This document shows, one piece after another, positions 40,898 through 52,505 of a DNA stretch of 64,000 nt. The position numbers were made by a program, and so were the translations under genes. The stretch is from Nigrospora sphaerica (taxonomy: Eukaryota; Ascomycota; Sordariomycetes; Amphisphaeriales; Apiosporaceae): assembly GCA_018287875.1 (NCBI GenBank), contig JAGVVL010000027.1, positions 62,001 to 126,000 on the forward strand, given 5' to 3'. A model generated the notes under the pieces. It was given only the letters and a program-made list of their open reading frames with translations, did no database searches and was not told the DNA's origin. The stretch's first letter is position 1. Each line of letters starts with the position of its first letter.

Positions 40898-42355
40898 TCA
40901 CCATGATCTCGGCCTTCTCTGGCGCCCTCGCCTGACAATGTCGGTATCATCATCGCGCCAAGGGCCGATGTTGTTTACTAGGTAGGCCCGGACTAGGGCT
41001 CTGATTTCGTCAGAATGGTACTGATTTCGGATCGCGTATTGTAGCAGCGCCTCGCGCCACGGCCGCATAGCCCCCATCAGCCGCTGGAGGCGCCTTCGGC
41101 CCGCGGCCAGGGATTCCAGCGAGGTGGCCCCGGACGTCAGTGCCGACCCCAAGTTGCGCGCGGCCTCCCTTACCGCCAGCCACTCCTGCTGGTATAACCG
41201 TTGGTACCGCGCCTCCTCGTCGTAGATGAAGCCGAAGGCGACGGGGTAGGCGCGCCGCAGGGCGATCATGTCGGCCTGCGCCAGCGTCATGGCGATCTCG
41301 ACGCGGAGCTCGGTCGGCAAGAGCGCCAGAGCGGCCGGGTCCGACATCGAAGGGGTCGACGGGGCGGGCGCCGGTGTGGGTGGCGGTGCGGATGGCGGCG
41401 CTGGGGACCGTAGCGGCGATGGCGTGAGCGCGGGCGTAGGAGACGGCGGCCACGACGACGACGCTCCGGAACGAGAAAAGACCCGTGGCAGGGCTTCGTC
41501 GAGAGCCGAACGGTCGTCGTAATCGAGGCGGCTGAGTACACTGGCAACAGATGACGAGGCCGACGATGCAGACGCGACCGACGTGGTTGAGCCACGCCGG
41601 CTGAGCGTTGGTGCCGTCGCGTCGGTCCCTGTCCGTCGCTCGGCACCTGGGCCGTGTCCCTCACAGCTGCCGCCCCTCGCCGCAGCACTCGCAGTTTCCC
41701 CAGACCGGATGCCGGGCGGCGACCAAGGGAACTCGTGCGGCGCCGGAAGGTGCGCCCGGTCTTGGTCTTCGTCCACCCTGGGCAGGAGTAGAGGCCGCGG
41801 GACGGGCGACAAGGAGGGCGGGGGCGTCCGACCGCTTTGGGGCCAGCCGACGCCGTGGGTGACGGCGGCATCCACGGAAACCGGCCGAACGTGCCTTCGG
41901 TGGAGGGAGCGCCGCGCAGGGGCGGCGGCGGCATGATCGGGGTATTTTACGGGCGGCGCAAAGGGAGGAGAATATGCCACGGCGCCGAGAGAAGCGCCCT
42001 CGGTGCTGGGCTGAGGTGTCGGGCATCGGCGGCAAGGCGAGGGCGGACTCGTACTTCTGCCGAAGCTGCTGTGAGCCGTGGTCCGTCTTGGAGGCGCCCG
42101 CTTGGAGACAACGGCACGCGAGCCGCATGCGCTGGGCTGCCGTGACTGGTCCGAAGGGGCCGCCGACCTAATACAACATCGGGACCGCTTCGTCGCGCCG
42201 GCCGACCGGGGGCTCAAAGGGCCACCGCTGGACTTCTTCGGCCGCGGCGTATTGTTGAGCAACCACCAACCGCGAGCGTTGAGGACGAAGCCCAGCGATC
42301 GGAGCCGTTCGATCCCGAGGGTGCCGGCCGGCTCCCTATCTCCAATCTCGATCAT
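40898..42355 (-). CDS. Low-complexity protein with F-box-like segment, unknown function
   Basis: 485 codons from ATG 42355, no intron needed. The first 330 residues are disordered and rich in Ser, Pro, Arg and Ala, including a Ser/Ala run before VLSRLDYDDRSALDE and a Pro/Ala/Ser repeat region. Then comes LALLPTELRVEIAMTLAQADMIALRRAYP, which looks like an F-box-type helical motif, followed by an Arg-rich helical C-terminal region (YQRLYQQEWLAVREAA, LMGAMRPWREALLQYAIRN). GC-rich composition keeps other frames open too, but this one has the most protein-like C-terminal part. The true start could be further downstream. Link to ubiquitin ligases is only a suggestion. Confidence 0.55.
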   Translation of the reverse strand: MIEIGDREPAGTLGIERLRSLGFVLNARGWWLLNNTPRPKKSSGGPLSPRSAGATKRSRCCIRSAAPSDQSRQPSACGSRAVVSKRAPPRRTTAHSSFGRSTSPPSPCRRCPTPQPSTEGASLGAVAYSPPFAPPVKYPDHAAAAPARRSLHRRHVRPVSVDAAVTHGVGWPQSGRTPPPSLSPVPRPLLLPRVDEDQDRAHLPAPHEFPWSPPGIRSGETASAAARGGSCEGHGPGAERRTGTDATAPTLSRRGSTTSVASASSASSSVASVLSRLDYDDRSALDEALPRVFSRSGASSSWPPSPTPALTPSPLRSPAPPSAPPPTPAPAPSTPSMSDPAALALLPTELRVEIAMTLAQADMIALRRAYPVAFGFIYDEEARYQRLYQQEWLAVREAARNLGSALTSGATSLESLAAGRRRLQRLMGAMRPWREALLQYAIRNQYHSDEIRALVRAYLVNNIGPWRDDDTDIVRRGRQRRPRSW

Positions 42356-43065
42356 GATAAGTGGTACGTATGGGTGGTTGGTTGGGTTAGTTTACTAGGC
42401 GGAGGAAAGTCTGCTCTATGGCTACTGTGCTCGGGGCGTGCTATGTGGCCGTCGGTTGAAGATCTTTGCAAAAAGTGAACGGGGAGTTTGGCAAGGTTCG
42501 CCAGGGAATCAATGTAGGGAGCCAGGGTTGGAGCAGATCGCTAAGTAGCTAGGGCGATGAATATGTGAATCCGTTTCTCCTGAGCGGGCGAGCACGCCTT
42601 TATTACGACCGTCGGGCATATACAGCAGTATACAGCAGCAGCAAGTCCCGGTCACCACATAACTTCTTTGTCCTCGTCCCGCCCCTCGGCGTGCTTGTCG
42701 CAGATTTGAGTATTAGGGAACAATGGGCACCGTGGATTGAACCTGAATGTTTTCAAAGGGGCTTCTTATTATTCTTGTTCGTACAGTACTATAGCCAAGT
42801 CGGGATTAAGGCTTTTATCATGGGTCTGGAGGAAGGCCAAATGCGAAAAAGAAAGAAGAGGAACGGGCGATGAATATGGCGGTTGGCAAATCGGGCACCA
42901 CGGCAGAGCAATGTAGTCGCTTCGGCTTGCGCAGGAATTGAACAGCCGCATTGGCGCGGATTCAGAACCGCGACCATCTCTCCAATCTTCCATACACGTG
43001 CGAAGGCCCCCCTTCCCATCTTGTAGTGTCGTTTCGTGACCGCGTGGCTTCCATCCGTCCGCCTC
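42356..43065. other. Intergenic, no gene seen
   Basis: Space between two minus-strand genes. It holds the promoter of the F-box-like gene and the 3' region of the STAND gene. Short frames only. Confidence 0.5.
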
Positions 43066-46000
43066 CTAGGACGACAGATACTTCTTCCGCAGCCGGTCCT
43101 TCCACTCATCCATGGTGATCCAGCGCCGCCCGTCCGCGGCCGGCTCCGGCAAGGGCACGCCGTTTTTGGGCAGTACCTCGGCCAGGGCTGAGTCCCAGGG
43201 CGGCACGAGAATCATTTCGTGGTACGGCTTGCAGACGAGGTCGCGGGCCAGGACGCTGCGCTGAAGCTCGCCCCTGTCCATCAGCGGCTTGCAGTCAACG
43301 CACAGGTGCTGCGTCCCCACGCAGTCGGCGCACGCCCAGACCGCCGTGTCCATAACAGTCCACCGCCGACCGCACCCGTCGCACCCGATGATCCACGTCG
43401 GCTCGAATGGCTCGCCGTTGCCGGGGCCTGGGCTGGGGCTGCGCGGAGAATGGTGGCTTGGGTTGAGCGTGTCCTCTGTGACCCGGTCGGCCGAGTCGTG
43501 GCGGAAATGGCTCGCGTGCGGCATCGGGCCGGCCGTCTTGAGCATCGGCGACGAGGCCCGGAACGTCTGTATATCGTCCATCTTCTTGGTCCCGTTGATC
43601 TTGGACGTGCTAGGACGCCTGTGGTCGTCGTTGGCGCGTTCCGTGAGGATGACGGGCTGGCTCCCCTTTCGTGTCAGCTCATCCGAGGCGACTTCAACGT
43701 CGTCCACTGCGTCCATGGTCACGCTTTGGGTCGCGACGCTTGCCGTGATCAAACTGGTGGCGTGGGCCTCCAACCTGGCGGCCCATCGGGCTTGAAACTT
43801 GGCCTGGATGTGGTTCAAGAGCATCCAGCTTATTTTCATGTTCTCCGCGTCCGACACGGTCGTGAAGAGTCGAGTGAAGACCCAGTACGCCGAGTCGTCA
43901 TTATCATAGTCGCCGTCCGAGAGAAGCTCGAGTCCTGCGCGCACCATCCTGTGGATCCATGCCGTCACCGTCTTCGAATTTGTCTTCTGCTTGTGGTGGA
44001 ATCTTATCAGACAGCACGTCCGCTCAATATAGGTAAAGACGTCCGGGGTGTGGTCTAGGTCTGGAATCAACTTCTCGATCTCTTCGCCGTAATACTGCCT
44101 CTTTTCGGTCGCCGTGTCGGGCGTAAAGGCCATGTGTAAGTAGCCCCGGGCGAGAGACTCCTTCATCCCCTGGATGGCGTAGAAGGAGATCTTGTCGCTG
44201 GGGTGCGCCTCAAGATCGACGAGGGCCTCCTCCTGTGTGTTGATGACAGCTGCTCGGAAAGGATCAAGCATGGCAGCGCCGAGGGTCTGGGCCAGGCTGT
44301 CGCGGATGTAGAACAGTAGGTCATAGGCCTGTTGTTTCTTTCCCAGATCGACTGCCAGCGTGAAAAATGTCTGGACGACGTCCCAGCGTGCCGTTTCGTC
44401 CGCTGCCCTGGCCAGAATCCAGGTGCTGTGCGCTCCAGGGTTGATGAGGAATTCATGGACAAGGTCGTCCAAGAATGGCGCCCAAATATCGCTCGATTGG
44501 TTTATGGCCTCGATGAAGGCGATGATTTCCGACCACGCTCCCTTTTTCTCGTACTCGATGAGCAATTTGCCATACTCACAGAAATGGACGTAGTCAATCT
44601 TGAGACTCTCGCGGTGAGTTCTCGCAGCCAAAGTAGGGTCTTTTCCTATGCTCCAGTAGCGATCGCCGAGCTCAAGCGTGATGCGGGCAAGAAGGGCCGA
44701 GTTGGGGCCCTCGGATAGCCCTGCGAAGACACCTCGTTAGTCGCTGCTGTGCGCATGGGCTGGTGATACTGGGGACGGGGGTGACTATACATTTCCTGTG
44801 GTCCACCCGAAGGTGCTCCTGCTCAATCTCGGATTTTGCACGTTGCAAGAGATCAACGGCCTCCTCGTCGGCCGTAGACTCCCGGCTCGCAATGAAGTGA
44901 CAGGCGTGCCAGTTGCGGGGATCGAGATCGATGGCCCTTTGGGCGCGTCGCAGCCAGACTTCCTCGGCACCCTCTTCGGGGATACCTTCGGCCGAGCGAC
45001 AGAGCTGGTATACAGCGAGAGCGCCATGAATCTCCCACTGCGAGGCAAGGACCTTGTCGTCGGCGGATCTCCCGAGCACCTCGGACGCCCATGCCTCGAT
45101 GGTGTTGATCTCCTCGATGGTGAAATTTTGTTCCAACTCGCCCGTGCCTTTCGCCTTCCCAATGTAGTTGGAGGCGTCGTCTTCCATCCGCGACGACTTT
45201 TCCGGGTCCAACTGCCTATGTGTTAGGAAACGTGCTTTGCAAAAAGAGGATCTGACACTTACGCGACACAGGTAGCCACGAATGAAACACGCCGCAGAGA
45301 GGAATTGGCGCGAGGTGAATTCGGGACGGCGAAACATGTGGTGAGCCATGTGCTTGGCTGCTGGGGCGAGGAATACCTCATGGAGATTGCCATGATGGGC
45401 CTTGGCTGCTTCAATGAAAGACAGACCCGGCTCGCCGCGCACATATTTCACCACGGACGAGTCTTTGAGCCAGGTCGCGACCTGCTTCACACCTTCGGCG
45501 GAATATACCCACTCGCCCCGCGCTTCTTGCAAGTTGGAGTTCTCGCCTGCTCGCCATGTCTTCATACTAACATACAGCTCGTGAGGCCAGAACATGGCGT
45601 CGATACCACGTTCTTCAGTCAATAAACGCACGAGCAAGGGACCAATCTCGGCTTTGAGCTCCCGATCTGCTGCTGAGAGATCAGTGTCCCTAAGGTGGTC
45701 CAGCAGCCAAAACGAGGCGTATTGCCGGAGTGGCTTTATGCTGCTGGGGCCCTCCTCCGTCAGTATGGTTAGACATGTGGAGGCGATGCGAATGTCAGCA
45801 TTGTCCGGATCCAAGCAGATGTATTCCTTCTGGCGGGCGCCGAGCTTGGCATCGAAGAACTGTTCGAATTCGAAGCGTTGGTAGAGCTCCGGCGGGCAGA
45901 CATTGTGGAGAAAATGGCGGACAATATTGATCTCCGTCTCCTGGATCACCTGCGGCCCGGTCAGGGTCACGCTGAAGGTGTTGTCGTTGACCGAGGCTTT

Positions 46001-48162
46001 TGATGGGATTCTTTCCCTCACCTCCATCGACCGCCAGTCGAGAGTGTCGCCAGTCCGCACGGTGAAGAGCGGATCGTACTTCTCGAGGAGCTTCTGCTTC
46101 AAGGGAAGCAGCGATATAGTGAGTGCTGTTGTGGAAGGGGAGGCCGGATCACGCGAGGGAGATGAATACCCCGTTCCACGCGCCATAAGAGACGGTGAGC
46201 CCTCAATAGCGGGTTTTGATGGCGATCGCTGGTGTTTGATGGCCAGGATTGCCTCAATGTTGTCCACCGACATCCAGCGTCGGCCGGTATCCACCCATAG
46301 CATGATCTCGTTGATCTCCTGGATTTCTTTGAGCGTCCTGATGTTGTTCAGTTGGCGTATAGCCGTATCGATCTGGTCAGATCGGCTTTTGTCGGCGTTC
46401 TCCAGGACGTAGTTGATGTCTTCGATCAAATCCACCTTGGCCAAGGCGTCGAGACTGGTATTGAGTCGGACGTAGTCGCCTTTGCACTTCTTTCGCAACG
46501 TCTCCAATATCTTTTTGCGCCATTCCGAGATTCCAGAGCGCTCGGAGTCCTTAAAAATAGGCATGTGGTCCATCCGGTCATTGATGTACAGATCTATGTC
46601 GGGGGCGTTGTGCTTGGATATGGGCACGACACTAATGTTCAGGTTGGTCTGTGTACGGAGCCAGCCGCTGGTGGTTTGAGGTGTCGATGTCAGAAGGATC
46701 CGAACACCCTTCTTATCGGATGCTCTATAGAGAACATCAAGGAGTTGTAAGATGCCCTGGATGTCCGACTCATCGGCGTCGATGAAGAAGTAGAAGGTCG
46801 CTTCTCCGGAAATGCGCTCGCTGTTGTCAACGAACAGTTGCTTCCACAGATCCAATGACCCGTCAAAATCGCGGGTTGTTTTGGCAATCTTGTGCATGGA
46901 CTTTGTCATGGTTTCATAGGCAATTGCCACCTGCCACAGCAGAGTCCTGGACACCGTCTCCAAAAAGTCGGCTTTGTCCTCATCGTCGGGTTTGCGTTTG
47001 TTCGCATCCGCGAAATAGTAAGCCGTGACAATTCGGCCCCCGCGCTCGGCCTCTTCGGATTTGCGGAGGAACCGCAAAGCATTCGCCATCAGCGATGACT
47101 TTCCCGCGCCGTGGATGCCCTCGAGCACGAGTACAGAGTTCCTGGCGTTGGCCGACTTCATCCAGTCCAGGAAAACTCGCTGGTTTCGGATCCATTTCCC
47201 CGTCCCGCGGACCAAGTTGTTCTTGCGGGCATCGAATGCTCGCTGCCACGTGGGTATGGGCTCCTCATCGGTGCCGAGGGCGGCGTCGGGAAAGCCGAGA
47301 ACCTTGGCGATGGTCCTTCGTCGAGCCTTGGCCTCCTCCTCTTTTTTCTGCTCCTTCTGCCCTTCGAGAAGCAGGTTGGTGTTTTGCAGGGTTTGGGCGC
47401 TGACCAGGAGGTTCTCCTTGGCGTTGAGCTTGTCCATTTCACCCAGGAGCCCTTGGATGTCGTTGTCGTTGAGGAAGAACTGTTTCACGAAAGCCAGCGC
47501 CTTGAAGCGCTTCTTCCGCAATTGAATGGTGTGGTCACAGATCGTGACAAAGAGGTTGAGGTTCTGGCATGCAATATGGGCCAGTCGCACGTCCATTCTC
47601 CCGTCGTAGTAGATCAGACGCTCCAAGAAGCTTACACAGCGGTCGAGCAGCTCGGCCAGGTTCTCGAAAATGCCCTCGTACCCCTGCCAGGCCTGAATAA
47701 CGAAGGTCAAGGCATTGTAGCACATCTCGGCAGGCCCAAACACCTCGGACACTCCGCTGATAACAATATCGCCAACATTTTTTATACACTGCAACGAGTC
47801 AGCGGCGGGCTCGCCTCGTGGGCCGGGAGAGGAGACTGTTTGCGCATTACCTGGAGGGTTTTGACCAATGTGCTCTTGAACCAGGCGAATTTCTCGGGCT
47901 TGTCGCTTTTATTGCGGTAAGCCTCGACTTGGCGGAGGATATCGTCAATGCCGAGGTTCTCCTGAAGCTCTTTGTGCTCCTGCTGGGCGAGCTTCACGAC
48001 TTTCTCGTTCAGCTCTCGCCAGATCTTGTCGATCTCTCTTTGCTGAGCAGCGCGGGCCGCATCGGCTTTGGTAGGGCTGATGGTTATGCCCGTCACACCG
48101 GTCCCACTGGAGCTCATCGAGATCTTGGAGATCTCCATCTTCAAGGGCGCAGGGGGCGGCAT
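43066..48162 (-). CDS. Large Goodbye-type STAND NTPase with C-terminal Cys-rich domain
   Basis: Four exons: 48162-47851, 47788-45263, 45211-44791 and 44720-43066. The introns are 62, 51 and 70 bases long with GTAATG..GCTGAC..GCAG, GTAAGT..CTAAC..GGCAG and GTATAG..GACTAAC..GCAG; phases agree. The product is 1637 residues. Residues about 25-200 fit the fungal STAND N-terminal Goodbye domain (IWRELNEKVVKLAQQEHKEL, VFGPAEMCYNALTFVIQA). The NTPase has P-loop GIHGAGKSS at about 328-336 and Walker B FYFFIDADES at about 435-445. A long helical region follows, with TPR-like pairs (AQRAIDLDPRNWHACHFIAS). After a Ser/Pro linker, CDGCGRRW...CADC...LCVDC resembles a ZZ-type zinc finger. STAND proteins are signalling switches, often in fungal non-self responses. 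The 51-base intron is in frame, so its retention would add 17 residues. Confidence 0.88.
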
Positions 48163-50583
48163 TTTGCCTGTGTTGGGAAGGACGGGAAGGGAAACGACAC
48201 GGGCCGCTCACACCAGGTGGGCGACGATCCAAGGGGGAGAAGAAGGGCTTGTACGGGGAGGAAATCACAGCAGAGCCGGCCTGCTCACTCGAGGGACTGG
48301 AAGGACACATATATATCGAAGGGAGGCGAGGCAGTGAGTTGAATCTGCAGGCAACTGCACAAGTTGTTGGTTAGCTACGGAGAGCGAACAGGCGGCGTCC
48401 CGTTCCAGTCCCTAGATGGTTGCTTAGCGCTCTCGCCAGGCTGTCTGCCAACGCCGTCGATCAAGTGGAAAAGATCCACCCTTGCAGGTGACCTTTGGGG
48501 ATCCATGGATCCTCAGGAACTCCTCAGCCCCCCAACCCGGTGGGGTTGGGAGAGGGAGAGAGAACGACATCGCTAGTTGCCCTTTGGTTGCTTTTGGCCA
48601 GCCCTCCCTCTCCAGTCAGGCGATTCGTAGCCGATCTGCACCGGCAAGTGCGGGACGCGATGGTGGCTCGGTCGCGAGAGGCGGAGGGATAGCAGAAAAG
48701 GATGACGAGTATTAAGGTATGCATCTGTTAAAGAACCTTACGTATTCAGTCTTGACATTCGTACATCGTAGATCATTTTCCTACTATCAGTTGTCATCAA
48801 AATGGCAACGGCTTCCCGGGGTAGGGGGCATTTACAACGCCACACACGACAGCAGGCGCGGGCGGCTGCAGTGCCGCATTCGGTCAGCAATGGAGAACCA
48901 ACGAATTGCGCGTTGGCCAGGGCTTATCAAAATTACTTGCCGACGAGCCGGTAACTATGTTCTACTTACTAGGAGGAAACAAGATTGTGAGCCGCTATGG
49001 AACTGGTCCATTGCATCCTACGGAATATCCCCCTCCCAAGTGCTGACTACTTCACCAACAGCGGCTGACCTCTAGAGCCGGATTCAGCCGTAGTTTCTTT
49101 CACTGGCGGCAGTCGCAGTGCCCGCCCCATGGCTGCCCAAAGGAGGGGACTATTGATTCGTCACCATCTGTAGGGCAGACAAGCACAAAGTACACGTAGG
49201 GCTGTCCTCCAACGCTGCGACGAGTCGAAACAAACCTTGAGCTCCTTAGCTTAAACCACCTGCACGGCAGTTCCTGTTTTATATATATATATCCGTGCAT
49301 CGAGAAAACCTACTGGCGGATGGATACATGCAGGCGGCTACCAGGCACATATAGTACACCAAGGTGGATCCTGGCTGTGGGAAGGGTAGCGTGGTCCTCA
49401 ACCTTCCAATGCCCCGACTGAAGCCTGTACAAATACGTGGTGCAGGTAAATACCATGCCGTCACTTCTCCCCCTTCCACCTCCATCTCAGACAGCTTCTT
49501 TTCTCCCCTCAAGGAAAGAACCCCTTTGCTTTTACCGGGGCGCCATGGGGGGAAGAAATAAAGGGGAGGGAGGAAAAGGGAAAGGAGAAGAAGAAAGCGG
49601 GGGTGCTGTGCAACAACCCCCCCGGTCCGCCGTCGTCGCGCGCCATCTCATGCAGGCCATCCGAGGTAGGCGGGACGAAAAGCAACAGCAGCTACCGACG
49701 CCGCCAGCGGTGCGTCCAGGGCGGGCAGGCTGCCGGTGCCCGAACACGACATGTCATCTCCGTCCCCCTCCTACGTGCGCAGCGTTTGCTTGCATACGGA
49801 GTAAGGCAAGCGGCCCCTCGGAAGAATACGAAGGGGCTTTACGGACGGGCGATCTACTACTAGGAGGGGCCGATACCGCCACACGACGAGGCCAGCCAGC
49901 CATGCGGGATCCGTTGCTGGCAGCGTGTCGCGACGCCGTGCTCGTCGTCGACGTAATGTACGGGATGGCAGATAAGATGGGGGGGGGGGGGGGTTAGCAT
50001 TATTTGGGCGGCTGGGGGAGCATCCTGGCAACGGCCTTTTGGCCTGCCTGAGCGGGCTGGAAGGCCAAACGCCCCAGTGCCCGTCTTGGGATTGGAGGTC
50101 GTCAGGCTCGGCTGTGGTGGAGATGCCGGCCGACCGACGGCCAGCACAGGCACTTCCTCCCAACCTCTCCGTTTGCCAGCAGTTCGGCCATGGCCGCGCG
50201 CCCTGTGTATTTCAATCCGACGGCCCTTGGAGGATGGAGCAGCCGCGCGCCTCTGTGTTCGTACTCCTCGTCCCTCGTCCTTCCTCCTCTTCCTCCTCCT
50301 TCTCCTCCTAAGTAGGGCTTTCTCTTACTACTCCCTCCATCCTGCTGCATCGTGTGTTCCAAACTCAATTCGACTCGCTCCACCCGTCAGACGAACCACT
50401 CCAACCAACCACCTGGATTTTGCAAAGTCCAGACGGGATCCGCTCCCTCACCTCCAGCCTTCGGCCGCGTGCGGTATTCGCCGAGACCTGGCGTGACTTA
50501 CACACCCCGTCCCCGCGCACGCGAGAGAAGGCCAAGCAAGCAACGCACTTGCACTCCCACGCACGCCCGCCCCAAACGCCTCC
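48163..50583. other. Intergenic region between divergent genes
   Basis: About 2.4 kb. ATATATAT at about 48307-48314 lies roughly 145 bases upstream of the STAND start and could be a TATA element. A run of 14 G occurs at 49981-49994. CT-rich stretches at 50270-50330 precede the polyQ gene. No gene supported. Confidence 0.5.
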
Positions 50584-50867
50584 ATGCTCTCCGTCCAGCA
50601 TCCCCCCTACTCGCCCGTGTCTGCATCCAGCATTCCCTCCGGACGCCTCTACCAGCCCTCGCCCGACTACGACAAGGCCGCCATGATGCACCAGTCGCCC
50701 ACGACCAGCCAGGGCCGCCCCAGCACCTCGCGCTTCGACTCGCACGACGACTTTTACGACTTCCTGGACTCGAACCGCATGGGCGACGGCCGCCCGCTGC
50801 CCATGCCCTCGGCCCCGGGCTCCGCCTCGGGCAACATGGGCGGCCGCCCGCCCTCGTCCACGTCCCT

Positions 50868-50905
<38 letters not shown>

Positions 50906-51807
50906 GGGGCCCGCCCGCCCAGCGCCTGGTCGACCAGCCGCGCCCGCCCGTCACGCGCGGCGGCGGCCCCGGCGGCCCCGGCGGCGGCCAGCCCCAGGCG
51001 CGCTCCCGCGCGCCCTCGTACGGCAGCGGCAGCCGGTCCGAGGAGATGCTCGTGGACAAGCACCGCCGCCAGAACAGCGGGCGGCCCGGCACCGCCTCCA
51101 AGGGCGCCCAGACGCAGGGCGGCGGCCCCAACGGCCCGCGCTCGCCCTCCATATCGGGCGAGCGCCCCTCGTCGTACCAGAACATGAACGGGCGGCCCCC
51201 CTCGCCCGGCTCCGACCACTCGCCCGCCGCCGCCGGCAACGCCATCCAGCGCCTCAAGTCGCCCACCGTCGTGGACCACGTGCTGCAGCCGCTCGAGAAG
51301 AAGGTCAACGAGTACGCCGCGCTCATGGACTCGGAGGAGGACGCCGTCTCGCAGCTCGACGTCGAGATCGCCATGCTGCAGGAGCGCCGCGCGCAGGCCG
51401 AGGCCCGCTTCATGGACGCCAAGAACAAGCACGACGAGTACCGCCGCCAGTACGCCGACGTCGAGCGCGCCCTGCGCGGCGAGGCCCCGCCCGTGCCCAC
51501 CCAGACCACGCGCGAGATGGCCATGCGCCAGGCCTCGGCCCAGCCCCCCCAGCACCACATGCAGCAGCAGCAGCAACAACACCAACAGCAGCACCCGCAG
51601 CCGCCGCCGTCCATGAACGGCCCGCCCATGGGCCGGCCCTCGATGCACCACGACGACGACCTCGACGACCTCGACGACGAGGAGTTTCTCGACGACCAGC
51701 GCCGTCCCGTCAGCCGCCGCATCACGAGCCAGCAGTCCTTTGGCCGCTCCTCGCAAGGGGGCAAGAAGGGCCGCTTTCGGTTCAGCCTGTTCGGCGGCGA
51801 GAAATAA
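50584..51807 (+). CDS. PolyQ coiled-coil protein, unknown function
   Basis: 407 codons from ATG 50584, single exon, preceded by a CT-rich leader. The N-terminal half is disordered (SVQHPPYSPVSASS, FDSHDDFYDFLDSNRMG) with a polyglutamine tract of 11 residues encoded by CAG near 50873, and Gly/Pro-rich stretches. Residues about 225-300 form a coiled coil (HVLQPLEKKVNEYAALMDSE, VEIAMLQERRAQAEARFMDA). A second Gln-rich region, an acidic patch (DDDLDDLDDEEFLDD) and a basic C-terminus (GGKKGRFRFSLFGGEK) follow. The preserved coiled coil and termini suggest a conserved Sordariomycete protein. No enzyme motif. GC-rich antisense frames here are shadows. Confidence 0.75.
50870..50903 (+). repeat. CAG trinucleotide tract (polyglutamine)
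   Basis: Eleven uninterrupted CAG codons within the polyQ coiled-coil gene; a candidate length-polymorphic site. A second, interrupted CAG/CAA tract lies at about 51562-51594. Confidence 0.9.
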
Positions 51808-52505
51808 GCTGGGAGCGCGGAAGAAGGAAAGGATTTAAAGTTAACGAAGTTTTATGGCGTCATGTTTCTTACCATGCGGGCTTATTTTTGAGTTGTTTGT
51901 TTTTTCTACACACCTCGGGGAACCATGCGCCCGTTGGACGATGACGGCATGACATGCATGGGCTTTATAGAGGGCACGCGAGCAACGGGGGAAGGGGGCA
52001 CAGTAGGACCGGCAAGGTCGAGGCCGAGCCGTCGTACGTATTTGCGCACATCGCGCGGCAGTAAAAGAATATAATTGGTAATCTCGCAACATCTGCGCAA
52101 CCAGCACCCCGTGGGAGACCAATGCGAAGGCGGAATATGCTCGTGAAATTACCATGTACTAAACTCGCGTTGCACCTCGCGCCCCGTGTGGTGGCTGCAA
52201 GGGCAACATATTCCTCTCTATATGCAGAACTAATCCAACAACGGCTTCGTCCAAGGGACGCCAAAGACTCTCGCAATGCTATGCAGGTAAAAATGAGTTA
52301 AGACCCCCAACCCTCCAGAAAAGTGCCGAGAGCCGGCGGGGGGTCCCCTGGCTGAGAGGACGGGCGAATAAGGTGCTCCGGCACGCGGCATGCGGGTGTT
52401 CGATCCGCACGTCAGCAAAAAACCAGGTACGCATATAAATAGGGGCCGACGACCCGCCACCCTCCGCCCTCGGCACAGCCCTGGGGCCCCGTTTCTCCTC
52501 CGACA
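51808..52505. other. Convergent 3' regions, no gene seen
   Basis: About 0.7 kb between the polyQ gene (+) and the long-helix protein gene (-), containing both 3' untranslated regions. No additional gene or repeat recognised. Confidence 0.55.

Noticed and set aside
50365..51756. 463-codon ORF antisense to the polyQ gene
   Set aside because: GC-driven shadow; the sense frame has a clean ATG, coiled coil and charged termini.
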